Shown in pieces: positions 35,977 to 44,507 of a stretch of DNA of 45,180 bases. Both the position numbers and the translations under genes were made by a program. The notes below the pieces were generated by a model. The model ran no database searches. It was given only the letters and a program-made list of their open reading frames with translations, and was not told the origin of the DNA. The stretch lies in assembly GCF_003934165.1 (NCBI RefSeq), contig NZ_RKST01000032.1, forward strand, positions 1 to 45,180, read 5' to 3'. Positions within the stretch are counted from its first letter, which is position 1; each line of letters begins with the position of its first letter. The stretch is from Borborobacter arsenicus. Its GTDB lineage: Bacteria > Pseudomonadota > Alphaproteobacteria > Rhizobiales > Rhizobiaceae.

Positions 35977-36011
35977 CCTCAGGTACTCTACTCACAAACA
36001 ACTGAAGAGAG

Positions 36012-36506
36012 ATGAGCATGAAACGATTGATGATAGCAGCCTTCCTTGCCGCTGTGGTTCCCTCCTTCGCCTCGGCAGGAGGGAGCCACAGCGGCGGCCA
36101 TGGAGAGGCCGCAATGATGGAAATAGGCAAGCCGGGCGAAAAATCGGAAGTGAAGCGCACCGTGGAAATCGGCATGCGCGAAAAGCCGGACGGCGGCATG
36201 GTTTTCGAACCTGCGTCGCTGTCGATCAAGGAGGGCGACACGATCCGCCTGAAGTTCACCAACAAGGGCGAGATCGACCATGAGTTCGTCATGGATGTCC
36301 ATGAGGGCATCATGGAGCACAAGGCGTTGATGGAGAAGTTCCCCGAAATGGAACACGCGGATCCGAACTCGATCAGGCTGGCGCCTGGAGAGACCGGCGA
36401 GATCATATGGACTTTCGCGAAGGCAGGCGATTTCGGCTTCGCCTGCCTCGTGCCGGGACATTACGACTCCGGCATGAAGGGCAGCCTTAAGGTCGCAAGA
36501 AACTGA
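36012..36506 (+). CDS. Periplasmic cupredoxin
   Basis: A 164-residue protein. Signal peptide (LMIAAFLAAVVPSFASA), His-rich start (GGSHSGGHGEA), then a plastocyanin-like fold: DTIRLKFTNKGEIDHEFVMD (first His ligand) and FGFACLVPGHYDSGM (Cys, His and Met ligands). A single blue copper site is expected. It could shuttle electrons from the adjacent copper oxidase or bind copper. Same direction and close spacing to its neighbours. Confidence 0.88.
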   Translation: MSMKRLMIAAFLAAVVPSFASAGGSHSGGHGEAAMMEIGKPGEKSEVKRTVEIGMREKPDGGMVFEPASLSIKEGDTIRLKFTNKGEIDHEFVMDVHEGIMEHKALMEKFPEMEHADPNSIRLAPGETGEIIWTFAKAGDFGFACLVPGHYDSGMKGSLKVARN

Positions 36507-36538
36507 AACCACACTCAACCGAGAAAAGGACTTATGAG

Positions 36539-36823
36539 ATGAATGCTTTTGCCAAAGTCGCGGTTATCGGCCTCGCCGTGTTCGGGCTCGCGTCGGGTAC
36601 CTTGGCTGCCGAATACACCAAGGGTAAGGTCACCAAGGTCGACACCAAACAGAAAAAGATCACCATCAAGCACGAGGAACTGACCAACCTCGACATGCCC
36701 GCCATGACGATGGTGTTCGTGGTTGCTGACGATGCAATGCTGGATGAAGTCAGCGAAGGGCAGGCGATCGAGTTCGTCGCGGAACGCGTGAACGGGCGCA
36801 TCACCGTCACCGAAATAAAGTAA
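36539..36823 (+). CDS. cusF: CusF-like periplasmic copper chaperone
   Basis: A 94-residue protein: signal peptide ending TLAA, then YTKGKVTKVDTKQKKITIKH and LTNLDMPAMTMVFVVAD. The DMPAMTM segment carries the Met pair, and H in IKHEEL the His, used by CusF to hold Cu(I) or Ag(I) with a tryptophan neighbour; the Trp itself is replaced by Phe (MTMVF), as in many alphaproteobacterial relatives. It hands copper to CusB. A GC hairpin follows the gene. Confidence 0.93.
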   Translation: MNAFAKVAVIGLAVFGLASGTLAAEYTKGKVTKVDTKQKKITIKHEELTNLDMPAMTMVFVVADDAMLDEVSEGQAIEFVAERVNGRITVTEIK

Positions 36824-36836
36824 GCGAACAGCAGGA

Positions 36837-36863
36837 ACGGGGCGGCGTCCGCAGCCGTCCCGT
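36837..36863 (+). terminator. GC hairpin after cusF, possible terminator
   Basis: ACGGGGCGGC (36837-36846) pairs with GCCGTCCCGT (36854-36863), with one G-U pair, around a seven-base loop. There is no T run, so it could be a weak or Rho-assisted stop, or an mRNA-stabilising end. Confidence 0.45.
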
Positions 36864-37212
36864 CTCGCAACCATTGGAATGGGAGGCTACGGAATTAGGC
36901 GCGGGCGCTGTGATTTACTGCGCAGTAGTGTTGCTTCTTGCAACGGCGACGGACTGGTCCCGACTGTGGGATCCAAAATATGTGCATTCGGATTCCGAGG
37001 GCCCGCATTCAGACATCGGGGCGGAAATCGGGACCGTTTACATAGGCTGCCCGTCGACATCCAATATTGCCTCCTCTTCGGAGTGTTGGGTCAAGCATCC
37101 GCCCGCAGCCGGAGGCTTGACCCACGAAGTTCCAGCGCGCGGGCGAAATCTCTTTCATCACATTCAGCTGAAGCGGGTAGTCACGGGCAATGAGCTATGA
37201 CATGTTCGGTCT
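36864..37212. other. Intergenic region with a strong hairpin, no gene
   Basis: About 350 bases with no convincing gene. It contains an inverted repeat at 37087-37124: ten-base arms TGGGTCAAGC and GCTTGACCCA with a further TCCG/CGGA pairing inside, separated by one mismatch. This could be an operator, an RNA stem or the end of an mRNA. The right arm contains TTGACC, a -35-like hexamer, but no matching -10 is present. Confidence 0.4.
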
Positions 37213-37554
37213 ATGAGCTGCTGGTCATTCGCAAGTCGCCTGCTGCTGGTGCTGGCTCTGTTAGGGCTTGCAGCCAGCCCTGTGGGTACCGCCTCGGCGA
37301 TGCCTGCGATGGCAGCGGCTGCCATGCCGATGCCTGACGGCATGGCGTGCTGTCCTGACGACCAGCCTGTCGCACCCGAGTGCGCCATGGACTGCCCGCT
37401 GGCCGTCCTGTGCGCCGCCGGGATAGCTGGCGTTTCGGTTCCTGATCCTTCATTTCCGATCCGCGCTCTTTTGAACGGCGAATTCGGCAACCGCGGCCAA
37501 ACCGTGCGGGCATCGCTTGCCCGGGAACCCGCGCCCAAACCGCCCCAAGCCTGA
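37213..37554 (+). CDS. Small secreted Cys-rich protein, function unknown
   Basis: A 113-residue protein. Signal segment (LLLVLALLGLAASPVGTASA), then a Met/Ala stretch and the cluster ACCPDDQPVAPECAMDCPLA, plus a further LC. Tail EPAPKPPQA. No good ribosome binding site precedes the ATG at 37213. One of the six Cys-rich proteins. Position between cusF and the FixH-like gene supports a copper role by association only. Confidence 0.55.
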   Translation: MSCWSFASRLLLVLALLGLAASPVGTASAMPAMAAAAMPMPDGMACCPDDQPVAPECAMDCPLAVLCAAGIAGVSVPDPSFPIRALLNGEFGNRGQTVRASLAREPAPKPPQA

Positions 37555-37677
37555 CTGTCACTGGCGTTCTTGCGCCAAAGACCGTGCGGATGGATCCGCA
37601 CGGAGCGGAGCCGCGTGGCCTGCGCCACGCCGATGCCGTGCGCCTGCACGGTCAATGACAGTCGGAACTTTCAAATC

Positions 37678-38079
37678 ATGAAATCGAAACTCGTTCTTCG
37701 CGCCGCGATGCTGGCGCTCGCATCCGTCATCGCAGCTTCCCAATCCGCTGAGGCCCAGCCGCAGGACTACGAATTCCAGCTCGTCGAACATGTGATCAAG
37801 CAAGGCAGCGACGCCGTTGTCGCCGTCAGATTGGTCGACAAGCGCAGCGGCAGACCCGTTGGGGACGCCGTCGTCTTCACCACCCGGATGGACATGGCCC
37901 CGGAAGGGATGGAGTCGATGACCACGCCCGTCGAGACACTGCCGTCGGACCAGCCCGGCATCTACCGCTTCAGGACCGATCTGACGATGGCCGGAGCATG
38001 GCGCTTCTCGATCGCGGCCAAGGTCCAGGGCGAGACCGAAACGGTCGAAAGCCGCCTGGAACTGAAGGCCGTCCAATGA
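37678..38079 (+). CDS. FixH/YtkA-like exported protein
   Basis: A 133-residue protein: signal peptide (AAMLALASVIAASQSAEA) and a single immunoglobulin-like domain, YEFQLVEHVIKQGSDAVVAV then GRPVGDAVVFTTRMDMAPEG, MESMTTPVETL and GIYRFRTDLTMAGAWRF, as in FixH/YtkA proteins found before CusB in copper pumps. Met pairs may bind copper. Its stop overlaps the cusB ATG (ATGA), so it is translationally coupled to the pump. Confidence 0.78.
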   Translation: MKSKLVLRAAMLALASVIAASQSAEAQPQDYEFQLVEHVIKQGSDAVVAVRLVDKRSGRPVGDAVVFTTRMDMAPEGMESMTTPVETLPSDQPGIYRFRTDLTMAGAWRFSIAAKVQGETETVESRLELKAVQ

Positions 38080-39530
38080 GCAAGCTCGGCTCATTCCTGG
38101 CCCTCGCCGTAGTGGCGGCGGGGGCTGGGGCGGGCGGATACTGGGCCGGCCAGCGCGATCTCTCGTTTCAGACCGCGATGCAGACGGCCAGGTACGCGAT
38201 AGCGCGAATGCTCGGTCAGGAACCCGCGGCAGAGGCGGCCGAGGCGTCTCCACCACAACCCGTCATCTACTACCGCCATCCTGACGGCGATCCGGTCTAT
38301 TCGGCGACCCCGAAGCGGGCCGAAGACGGCCGCGAGTTCGTGGCGGTCCGCGCGAGCGAGGACGTGAGCTTCGACGGTGTCCCTACGCCTAACGAGGAAG
38401 CGGCCGTCGGCGGGTCAGAGGCAGGCAGCCGTAAGGTCCTCTACTACCGTAACCCGATGGGCTTGCCGGACACCTCCCCGGTCCCCAAGAAGGATTCGAT
38501 GGGGATGGACTACCTGCCCGTCTACGAAGGCGAGGCGGAAGACGGCTCGACTGTGAAGGTTTCGGCCGGGAAGCTGCAGCGAACGGGCGTGAGGACAGCG
38601 CTGGCGACCAGCAGCGCAGTCATGCGCGCGGTCCGCATCCCCGGAACTGTTACGCTGGACGAGCGCCGGGTCAGTGTCGTCGCGATTCGCACCGAAGCCT
38701 TCATCGAGAAGGTCGCCGACATCACGACCGGCGACAGGATCGAGAAAGGCCAGCCGCTCCTGCGCTTCTACGCGAAGGAGATCGCCGCGGCAGGGGCGCT
38801 TTACGCGGCCGATCTCAAGAGCGGCAAGGGGAAAACCGCGGCTGCAGGCAGCCTGCAGCGCCTGGAAAACCTCGATGTTCCGGCGGAAGCGGTCGCCGAA
38901 ATCGAGAAGACGAAGAAGGTGCCGCTTTCCGTGACGCTCACGGCCCCGCGCAGCGGCGTGGTGCTGGAAAGAATGGCCGTCGACGGGATGATGGCCGAGG
39001 CCGGGGAAACGCTGTTCCGGATCGCCGACATCTCGAATGTGTGGGTGACCGCTGACGTTCCCGAATACGGGCTAAGTTCCGTGCGCCCCGGCGACCCTGC
39101 GGTCGTGCGGGTCAGGAGCCTGCCCGGCCAGGAGTTCAACGGCAAGGTCAGCCTGATCTATCCGGAAATCCAGGGCCAGACGCGGACCGCGCGCGTCCGT
39201 ATCGAAATGCCCAATCCGGATGGCCGCCTGCTCGCCAACATGTACGCCGAAGTGGAGATCCTGACGGGCGGCGCAGCACCTGTCGTGACCGTGCCGGAGA
39301 GCGCCGTGATCGATACGGGCGATCGCCAGGTCGTGATCGTGGACAAGGGCGAAGGCCGCTTTGAGCCGCGCGACGTGCAGATCGGCATGCGCGGCGAAGA
39401 GATGACCGAGATCCTCACGGGCGTGAGCGAGGGCGAGCGGGTCGTTGTCTCGGCAAACTTCCTGATCGATGCCGAAAGCAACCTGAAGGCGGCGCTGAGC
39501 GCGTTCGTCCCGACGGAGGCGCAGCCATGA
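38076..39530 (+). CDS. cusB: RND efflux periplasmic adaptor (CusB-like)
   Basis: A 484-residue membrane-fusion protein. N-terminal anchor (LALAVVAAGAGAGGYWAG), two heavy-metal-binding segments (IYYRHPDGDPVY near residue 65 and LYYRNPMGLPDTSPVPKKDS near 122), then the barrel-sandwich and beta-barrel parts (EKGQPLLRFYAKEI, APRSGVVLERMAVDGM). It links CusA to the outer-membrane channel and accepts Cu(I)/Ag(I) from CusF. Start overlaps the FixH-like stop; the stop overlaps the cusA ATG. Confidence 0.93.
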   Translation: MSKLGSFLALAVVAAGAGAGGYWAGQRDLSFQTAMQTARYAIARMLGQEPAAEAAEASPPQPVIYYRHPDGDPVYSATPKRAEDGREFVAVRASEDVSFDGVPTPNEEAAVGGSEAGSRKVLYYRNPMGLPDTSPVPKKDSMGMDYLPVYEGEAEDGSTVKVSAGKLQRTGVRTALATSSAVMRAVRIPGTVTLDERRVSVVAIRTEAFIEKVADITTGDRIEKGQPLLRFYAKEIAAAGALYAADLKSGKGKTAAAGSLQRLENLDVPAEAVAEIEKTKKVPLSVTLTAPRSGVVLERMAVDGMMAEAGETLFRIADISNVWVTADVPEYGLSSVRPGDPAVVRVRSLPGQEFNGKVSLIYPEIQGQTRTARVRIEMPNPDGRLLANMYAEVEILTGGAAPVVTVPESAVIDTGDRQVVIVDKGEGRFEPRDVQIGMRGEEMTEILTGVSEGERVVVSANFLIDAESNLKAALSAFVPTEAQP

Positions 39531-42500
39531 TCGCCAAGCTCATCGCCTGGTCGGCGCGCAACCTCGTCCTCGTCTTCTTCGCCGCGGCGCTGGCGGTCGG
39601 CGCAGGGGCATACGCGCTGAAGACATTGCCACTGGACGCGATCCCGGACCTCTCGGACGTCCAGGTCATCGTCTTCACCGATTATCCCGGCCAGGCCCCG
39701 CAAGTGGTGGAGGACCAGGTCACCTATCCGCTGACGACCGCCATGCTGACAGTGCCGCGGTCCAAGGTGGTCCGGGGCTTCTCCTTCTTCGGCGTCTCCT
39801 TCGTCTATGTGATCTTCGAGGACGGCGTCGATCCCTATTGGGCGCGCAGCCGCGTGCTCGAATATCTGAACGCCGCCGCCAGCCGGCTGCCGGGCGGCGT
39901 TTCCCCGGCGCTCGGCCCGGACGCGACCGGCGTCGGCTGGGTCTACCAGTATGCGGTCGTGGCCAAGGAGCTGTCGCTGGCGGAACTGCGGTCGCTGCAG
40001 GACTGGGTCGTGCGCTTCGCCGCCTCGAAGGCCGAGGGCGTGTCGGAGGTGGCGAGCGTCGGCGGGTTCGTCAAGCAGTATTCCATCGTGGTGGACCCTG
40101 ACCGGATGCGCGCCCAAGGCGTGACGCTGTCCGAGGTCAGTGAAGCGGTCCGGGCCAGCAACATGGACACTGGCGGGCGCACGGTCGAAATCTCCGAATT
40201 CGAGTTCATGGTGCGGGGGCGTGGCTACCTGAAGAGCGTCGCCGACATCGAGAACATCGCGCTCAAGTCCGTCGGCGGCGTGCCGCTCAGACTAGCGGAT
40301 GTCGCCAGGGTTGAGGTCGTCCCTGACGAACGACGCGGCATCGCCGAACTGAACGGCGAGGGCGAGGTCGCCAGCGGCATCGTGCTGCAGCGCGTCGGCG
40401 CAAACGCATTGACGGTCATCGAGAACGCCAAGAAGGCTCTCGCCGGGATCGAGACCAGCCTGCCCGAGGGCACCGAAATCGTGCCCGTCTACGACCGCTC
40501 CAAGCTCATCGAGGCGGCGATCGAGACGCTGAAGTCGACGCTGGTCGAGGAGAGCATCGTGGTGGCGCTTGTTACCGTTGTCTTCCTGCTTCACGTCAGA
40601 AGCGCGCTGGTCGCCATCATCATGCTGCCTGTCGGCATCCTGGTGGCCTTCGTCGCGATGAAACTTCTCGGCATCGGCTCCAACATCATGAGCCTTGGCG
40701 GCATCGCTATCGCCATCGGCGCGATGATCGACGCTGCGATCGTCATGATCGAGAACGCGCACAAACATCTTGAGCGCGCCAGCCCGGACAAACCCCGCAT
40801 CCAGATTCTGGTCGAGGCGGCGGCGGAAGTGGGTCCAGCGCTGTTCTTCAGCCTGCTCATCATCACCGTCTCGTTCCTGCCGATCTTTACGCTCGAAAGC
40901 CAGGAGGGCCGCCTGTTTGGGCCGCTCGCCTTCACCAAGACCTTCGCCATGGCTGCGGCGGCGCTTCTTTCAGTCACGCTTGTGCCCGCCCTGATGGTCG
41001 TGTTCGTGCGCGGCCGGATCATCCCGGAGCACAAGAACCCGATCAACAGGCTTCTGATCGGCCTTTACCGCCCGATCATCGCCAGGGTTCTTACGGCGAA
41101 GACGTTCACCATCCTCCTCGCGATCGCCGCCCTTGCCGTCACCGTGTGGCCCGTGCGCCAGCTCGGCAGCGAATTCATGCCGAACCTCGACGAGGGGACG
41201 CTGATGTACATGCCGACCACGTTGCCCGGAATATCGGTCACCAAGGCGGCCGAATTGATGCAGATGCAGGACCGGATCATCAAGTCCTTTCCCGAGGTGG
41301 AATCCGTCTTCGGCAAGGCAGGGCGGGCACAGACGGCCACGGATCCAGCACCGACCGAGATGTTCGAGACGATCATCACCCTGAAGCCGAAACCAGAATG
41401 GCGGCCGGGCGTGACCGTGGAGAGCCTCAAGGCGGAGATGGACGCGGCGCTGCAGTTCCCGGGAGTTTCCAACGCGTGGACGATGCCGATCCGCGCCCGC
41501 ATCGACATGCTATCGACGGGCATCCGTACGCCCGTCGGGGTCAAGGTCTACGGTACCGATCTTGCGGAAATGGAGAGCGTTGCGCGGCAGATCGAGGCGG
41601 TGCTCAGGGCCGTTCCGGGAACGTCCAGTGCCTATGCCGAGCGGGTCATCGGCGGCTACTATCTCGACATTGTTCCCGACCGCGCCGCGCTCGGCCGCTA
41701 TGGCCTGTCGGTCGGCGACGTACAGGACGTGATCTCGACGGCTTTGGGCGCCGAGGTGGTCACCTCTACGGTCGAGGGCCGGGAACGCTATGGCGTGTCG
41801 ATCCGCTATCCGCGCGCCATGCGCAGCGACCCGCAGGCCATAGCCAGGGAGGTGCAGGTCGCGCTGCCCGGCGGCGGCTTCGTGCCGCTCGGAGAAGTGG
41901 CCAAGGTCGAACTCACGCGGGGCGCGACCTCGATCCGCACCGAGAATGGCCAGCTTGCCGTCTATATCTTCGTCGACATCGCGGGCCGAGATCTCGGCGG
42001 CTATGTCGCCGACGCGCAAGCCGCGGTCGCGAGCGGGGTCGACCTGCCGCCGGGCTACTCCGTCGCCTGGAGCGGACAGTTCGAGTATCTCGAGCGGGCC
42101 ATCGAACGCCTGAAGATCGTCGTGCCGCTGACGCTCGCGCTGATCTTCCTGCTCCTCTACCTGAACTTCCGGGCGCTGACCGAAACGCTGATAGTCATGC
42201 TGTCGCTGCCCTTCGCCCTGGTCGGCGGCATCTGGCTGATGTGGTGGCTCGGCTTCAACATGTCCGTCGCGGTCGCGGTCGGCTTCATCGCGCTCGCGGG
42301 CGTGGCCGCCGAGACAGGCGTGATCATGCTGATCTATCTCGACCATGCGTGGTCGGAGGTCAAAGCCGCGGCAGATAAACGGGACCTGACACTGGATGAC
42401 CTCCATGCAGCCATCATGGTCGGCGCGGTTGAGCGGGTGCGGCCGAAAATGATGACGGTCGTCGCCATCACGGCGGGTCTGCTGCCGATCCTGTGGAGCA

Positions 42501-42670
42501 CAGGCACAGGCTCGGAGGTCATGCAGCGCATCGCCGTGCCGATGATCGGGGGGATGATCTCCTCGACCGTTCTGACGTTGGTCGTGATCCCCGCCGTCTA
42601 CGGGATCGTCAAGGGCTGGCGGCTGCCTAAGGCGGTCGCCGTGGTTCGGCTCGTGGCGGCTTCTAGTTGA
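39527..42670 (+). CDS. cusA: Heavy-metal RND efflux pump (CusA-like)
   Basis: A 1047-residue inner-membrane proton-driven pump, full length for the HME-RND family. Visible: IPDLSDVQVIVFTDYPGQAP near the start, GRTVEISEFEFMVRGRGYL, GGIAIAIGAMIDAAIVMIEN in the fourth helix (Asp and acidic residues for proton relay), PNLDEGTLMYMP, and Met residues such as MLSTGIRTPVGVKVYG around the periplasmic binding cleft. CusA is preferred to CzcA because the neighbours are CusF, CusB and copper oxidases. Coupled to cusB by ATGA. Confidence 0.94.
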   Translation: MIAKLIAWSARNLVLVFFAAALAVGAGAYALKTLPLDAIPDLSDVQVIVFTDYPGQAPQVVEDQVTYPLTTAMLTVPRSKVVRGFSFFGVSFVYVIFEDGVDPYWARSRVLEYLNAAASRLPGGVSPALGPDATGVGWVYQYAVVAKELSLAELRSLQDWVVRFAASKAEGVSEVASVGGFVKQYSIVVDPDRMRAQGVTLSEVSEAVRASNMDTGGRTVEISEFEFMVRGRGYLKSVADIENIALKSVGGVPLRLADVARVEVVPDERRGIAELNGEGEVASGIVLQRVGANALTVIENAKKALAGIETSLPEGTEIVPVYDRSKLIEAAIETLKSTLVEESIVVALVTVVFLLHVRSALVAIIMLPVGILVAFVAMKLLGIGSNIMSLGGIAIAIGAMIDAAIVMIENAHKHLERASPDKPRIQILVEAAAEVGPALFFSLLIITVSFLPIFTLESQEGRLFGPLAFTKTFAMAAAALLSVTLVPALMVVFVRGRIIPEHKNPINRLLIGLYRPIIARVLTAKTFTILLAIAALAVTVWPVRQLGSEFMPNLDEGTLMYMPTTLPGISVTKAAELMQMQDRIIKSFPEVESVFGKAGRAQTATDPAPTEMFETIITLKPKPEWRPGVTVESLKAEMDAALQFPGVSNAWTMPIRARIDMLSTGIRTPVGVKVYGTDLAEMESVARQIEAVLRAVPGTSSAYAERVIGGYYLDIVPDRAALGRYGLSVGDVQDVISTALGAEVVTSTVEGRERYGVSIRYPRAMRSDPQAIAREVQVALPGGGFVPLGEVAKVELTRGATSIRTENGQLAVYIFVDIAGRDLGGYVADAQAAVASGVDLPPGYSVAWSGQFEYLERAIERLKIVVPLTLALIFLLLYLNFRALTETLIVMLSLPFALVGGIWLMWWLGFNMSVAVAVGFIALAGVAAETGVIMLIYLDHAWSEVKAAADKRDLTLDDLHAAIMVGAVERVRPKMMTVVAITAGLLPILWSTGTGSEVMQRIAVPMIGGMISSTVLTLVVIPAVYGIVKGWRLPKAVAVVRLVAASS

Positions 42671-42795
42671 AGTTTCAGCTGTCTTGCGGCGGCGTTTGAA
42701 GGCAGCTGGCTTTGGGGGCCCAACGGTACCGCCCGGGTGGCCATGCGGCTGCATCGCCCTACCTTCAGCTGGACTCTCGTGATGGAGGGCGGACG

Positions 42796-43134
42796 ATGCC
42801 TTTAGCTGTGAAGTTTCTGGCCTTCTTCGCGTTCTGCGCCATGGTGCCGCTGAACGTGTTTGCAAGCGCCATGCCAGAACGGCCGAGCATTCATTTTCAC
42901 TCGGCAGACGTACAAAGCCGCCAGGAAGCGCGCATGGAGCAGGTTCAGCCCGGCGCGGACGAGCACGCGCATCCCGGCGATATATTCCACTGTGACGGAG
43001 GCTGCATCGTCTTGATGGCTACCGAAGCCCCGGGCCTCCATCCACGTCACCTTCCTCTCGGCTTTCGGCCGCCCCTCTCGCTGTTGCTGGAAGGCCTCAT
43101 GCCGCCAACGCTTCCGCGCCCGCCCAAAGCCTGA
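42796..43134 (+). CDS. Small secreted Cys/His-containing protein, function unknown
   Basis: A 112-residue protein from the ATG at 42796. Signal segment (FLAFFAFCAMVPLNVFASA), a His-rich middle (SIHFHSADV, DEHAHPGDIFH), CDGGC, and the tail TLPRPPKA, closely like LSRPPKLS of the protein at 5594. It follows cusA by about 125 bases. Build and position place it with the other small Cys-rich proteins; metal binding is inferred. Confidence 0.55.
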   Translation: MPLAVKFLAFFAFCAMVPLNVFASAMPERPSIHFHSADVQSRQEARMEQVQPGADEHAHPGDIFHCDGGCIVLMATEAPGLHPRHLPLGFRPPLSLLLEGLMPPTLPRPPKA

Positions 43135-43176
43135 TCAGTCGAAATGGACCCGAACCGATCACAAAGGAGAATCGAG

Positions 43177-43611
43177 ATGAGCAAGATCGTTGCTGTTGCC
43201 GCTTTCTCGTTCCTGCTGATGTCGCCAGCGCTGGCCCAGGAAAGCGAGAAGGTCGACCTGCCTGCAGCCTGCCAGGATGCGCCGACACAGGGCGGCAAAA
43301 TGGACATGTCCCAGATGGACACCATGATGCAGGGCATGATGGCCGACATGGACGAGGTTCAGAAAGCCAACATGCGATCCATGATGAAGATGCATGATCC
43401 AATGATGCGCGCCGTCATGATCAAGGATCCTGATCTCGCCTTCAACTGCGGAATGATCGCTCACCATCAAGGCGCGATTGCCATGGCGGAGGTTGAACTC
43501 GAGATGGGCAAGGACGACGAATCCAAGAAGATGGCCCAAGCGATCATCGATGCCCAGAAGAAGGAAATCGCCGAGATGACTGCCTGGGTCGAGGAACACG
43601 CAAAGCAATGA
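43177..43611 (+). CDS. DUF305-type exported Met/His-rich protein
   Basis: A 144-residue protein: signal peptide ending SPALAQ, a Met-rich segment (MDMSQMDTMMQGMMADMDEV, around residues 48-67), and the DUF305 signature CGMIAHHQGAIAMAEVELEM near residues 91-110. DUF305 proteins are small exported helical proteins, many in metal-resistance loci; copper binding through Met and the HH pair is likely but unproved. AAAGGAG precedes the ATG at 43177. Confidence 0.85.
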   Translation: MSKIVAVAAFSFLLMSPALAQESEKVDLPAACQDAPTQGGKMDMSQMDTMMQGMMADMDEVQKANMRSMMKMHDPMMRAVMIKDPDLAFNCGMIAHHQGAIAMAEVELEMGKDDESKKMAQAIIDAQKKEIAEMTAWVEEHAKQ

Positions 43612-43621
43612 ACATGGAGAC

Positions 43622-43647
43622 GAGGAGCGGCCAGCCTGCCGCTCCTC
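43622..43647 (+). terminator. Hairpin after the DUF305 gene
   Basis: GAGGAGCGGC (43622-43631) and GCCGCTCCTC (43638-43647) form a perfect ten-base stem with a six-base loop. A second weaker stem (AGCCA/TGGCT) ending in TTTT lies just downstream near 43650-43670. Together they may stop transcription before the copper-storage gene. Confidence 0.55.
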
Positions 43648-43750
43648 CAGCCAGCGCCGGTTGGCTTTTGCCGGAACGGGTCCGGGTTCGGCAGGCCGCG
43701 TCCTGCCGCGTCCGCAGTCTCCGAACTTATTCAAGACATAGGAGTCCACC

Positions 43751-44152
43751 ATGCATGTCCATGAGATGATCACTTCCCACCCTGAGGTTCAGGGCAACGT
43801 CGCGGAGAAGCTGCTCCGCTGCATCGAGGATTGCTATTCCTGCGCGCAGACGTGCACTTCATGCGCCGATGCCTGCCTGGCCGAACCCTCCGTTGACACG
43901 CTGAAGCAGTGCATCCGGCTGAACTTGGACTGTGCCGATGTCTGTGCGGCGACCGGCTCGATGGCATCCCGCAGGACGGGTTCTAACGTCCCGGTCCTGC
44001 GCGCCGTCATGCTGGCATGCGAGCAGGCTTGCCGTGCGTGCGGCGACGAGTGCCGGAGGCACGCCGACATGCACGAACACTGCCGCGTCTGCGCCGACGA
44101 ATGCATGCGCTGTGCGGAATCCTGCAGGGATGCGGTTGCTGAGGTGCGATGA
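43751..44152 (+). CDS. csp: Four-helix-bundle copper-storage protein (Csp-like, DUF326)
   Basis: A 133-residue protein with about 17 Cys in CXXXC spacing on helices: CIEDCYSCAQTCTSCADACL, CIRLNLDCADVC, CEQACRACGDECRRH and CRVCADECMRCAESCRD, with His between. This is the Csp1/Csp3 pattern, where Cys line the core of a four-helix bundle and store many Cu(I) ions. No signal peptide is seen, so it is a cytosolic Csp3-type store. It lies behind its own ATG at 43751 with AGGAG nearby, between the DUF305 and cueR genes. Confidence 0.92.
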   Translation: MHVHEMITSHPEVQGNVAEKLLRCIEDCYSCAQTCTSCADACLAEPSVDTLKQCIRLNLDCADVCAATGSMASRRTGSNVPVLRAVMLACEQACRACGDECRRHADMHEHCRVCADECMRCAESCRDAVAEVR

Positions 44153-44447
44153 CCTTCCGACGTGATCGCCTCTTGCCCCCGCCGTGCGTTGTCGGCAGGC
44201 CCGTGAGGTGAATGCAACGCTTCCATGACGGCGGACGCCTTGAAGCCTCCGCCGCCATGGAGGCCTTCGACGGGCCGAACTTCCCCCTGGCGGCTTCTAG
44301 TCTTGCGCGGGCAAAGCGCCCGTGAGGATATCTACGGACAGCGAGGAGCCGCCTTATGCCTGCGCTAAGGCCATATTCCGCCTGAAGATCACGAGTGGAA
44401 AGGCGAATGCCGAAGGGAAGCGCGGCTGCTGCCTCAAAAAAAAGCCC
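44153..44447. other. Intergenic region before cueR, no gene
   Basis: About 295 bases between the copper-storage gene and the cueR promoter. Frames on both strands have no recognisable motif. A GC-rich stretch near 44231-44265 (CGGCGGACG...CCGCCG) could fold, without a T run. Confidence 0.35.
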
Positions 44448-44478
44448 TTGAGCTTCCAGTAACTGGAAGCATTATATC
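44448..44478 (+). promoter_or_regulatory. CueR operator-promoter of cueR (autoregulation)
   Basis: -35 TTGAGC (44448-44453), 19-base spacer, -10 TATATC (44473-44478). The spacer holds a perfect 19-base palindrome, GCTTCCAGT-A-ACTGGAAGC (44452-44470), the best of the four sites. MerR-family regulators bind such dyads between -35 and -10 and untwist them on metal binding. It is 29 bases before the cueR ATG. Confidence 0.85.
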
Positions 44479-44507
44479 TCTCCTGCTTGGTGACAAGGAG
44501 ACAACCT

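Noticed and set aside
36874-37200. Open frames in the gap after cusF
   Set aside because: No motif, no ribosome binding site and no signal peptide; they cross a strong hairpin.
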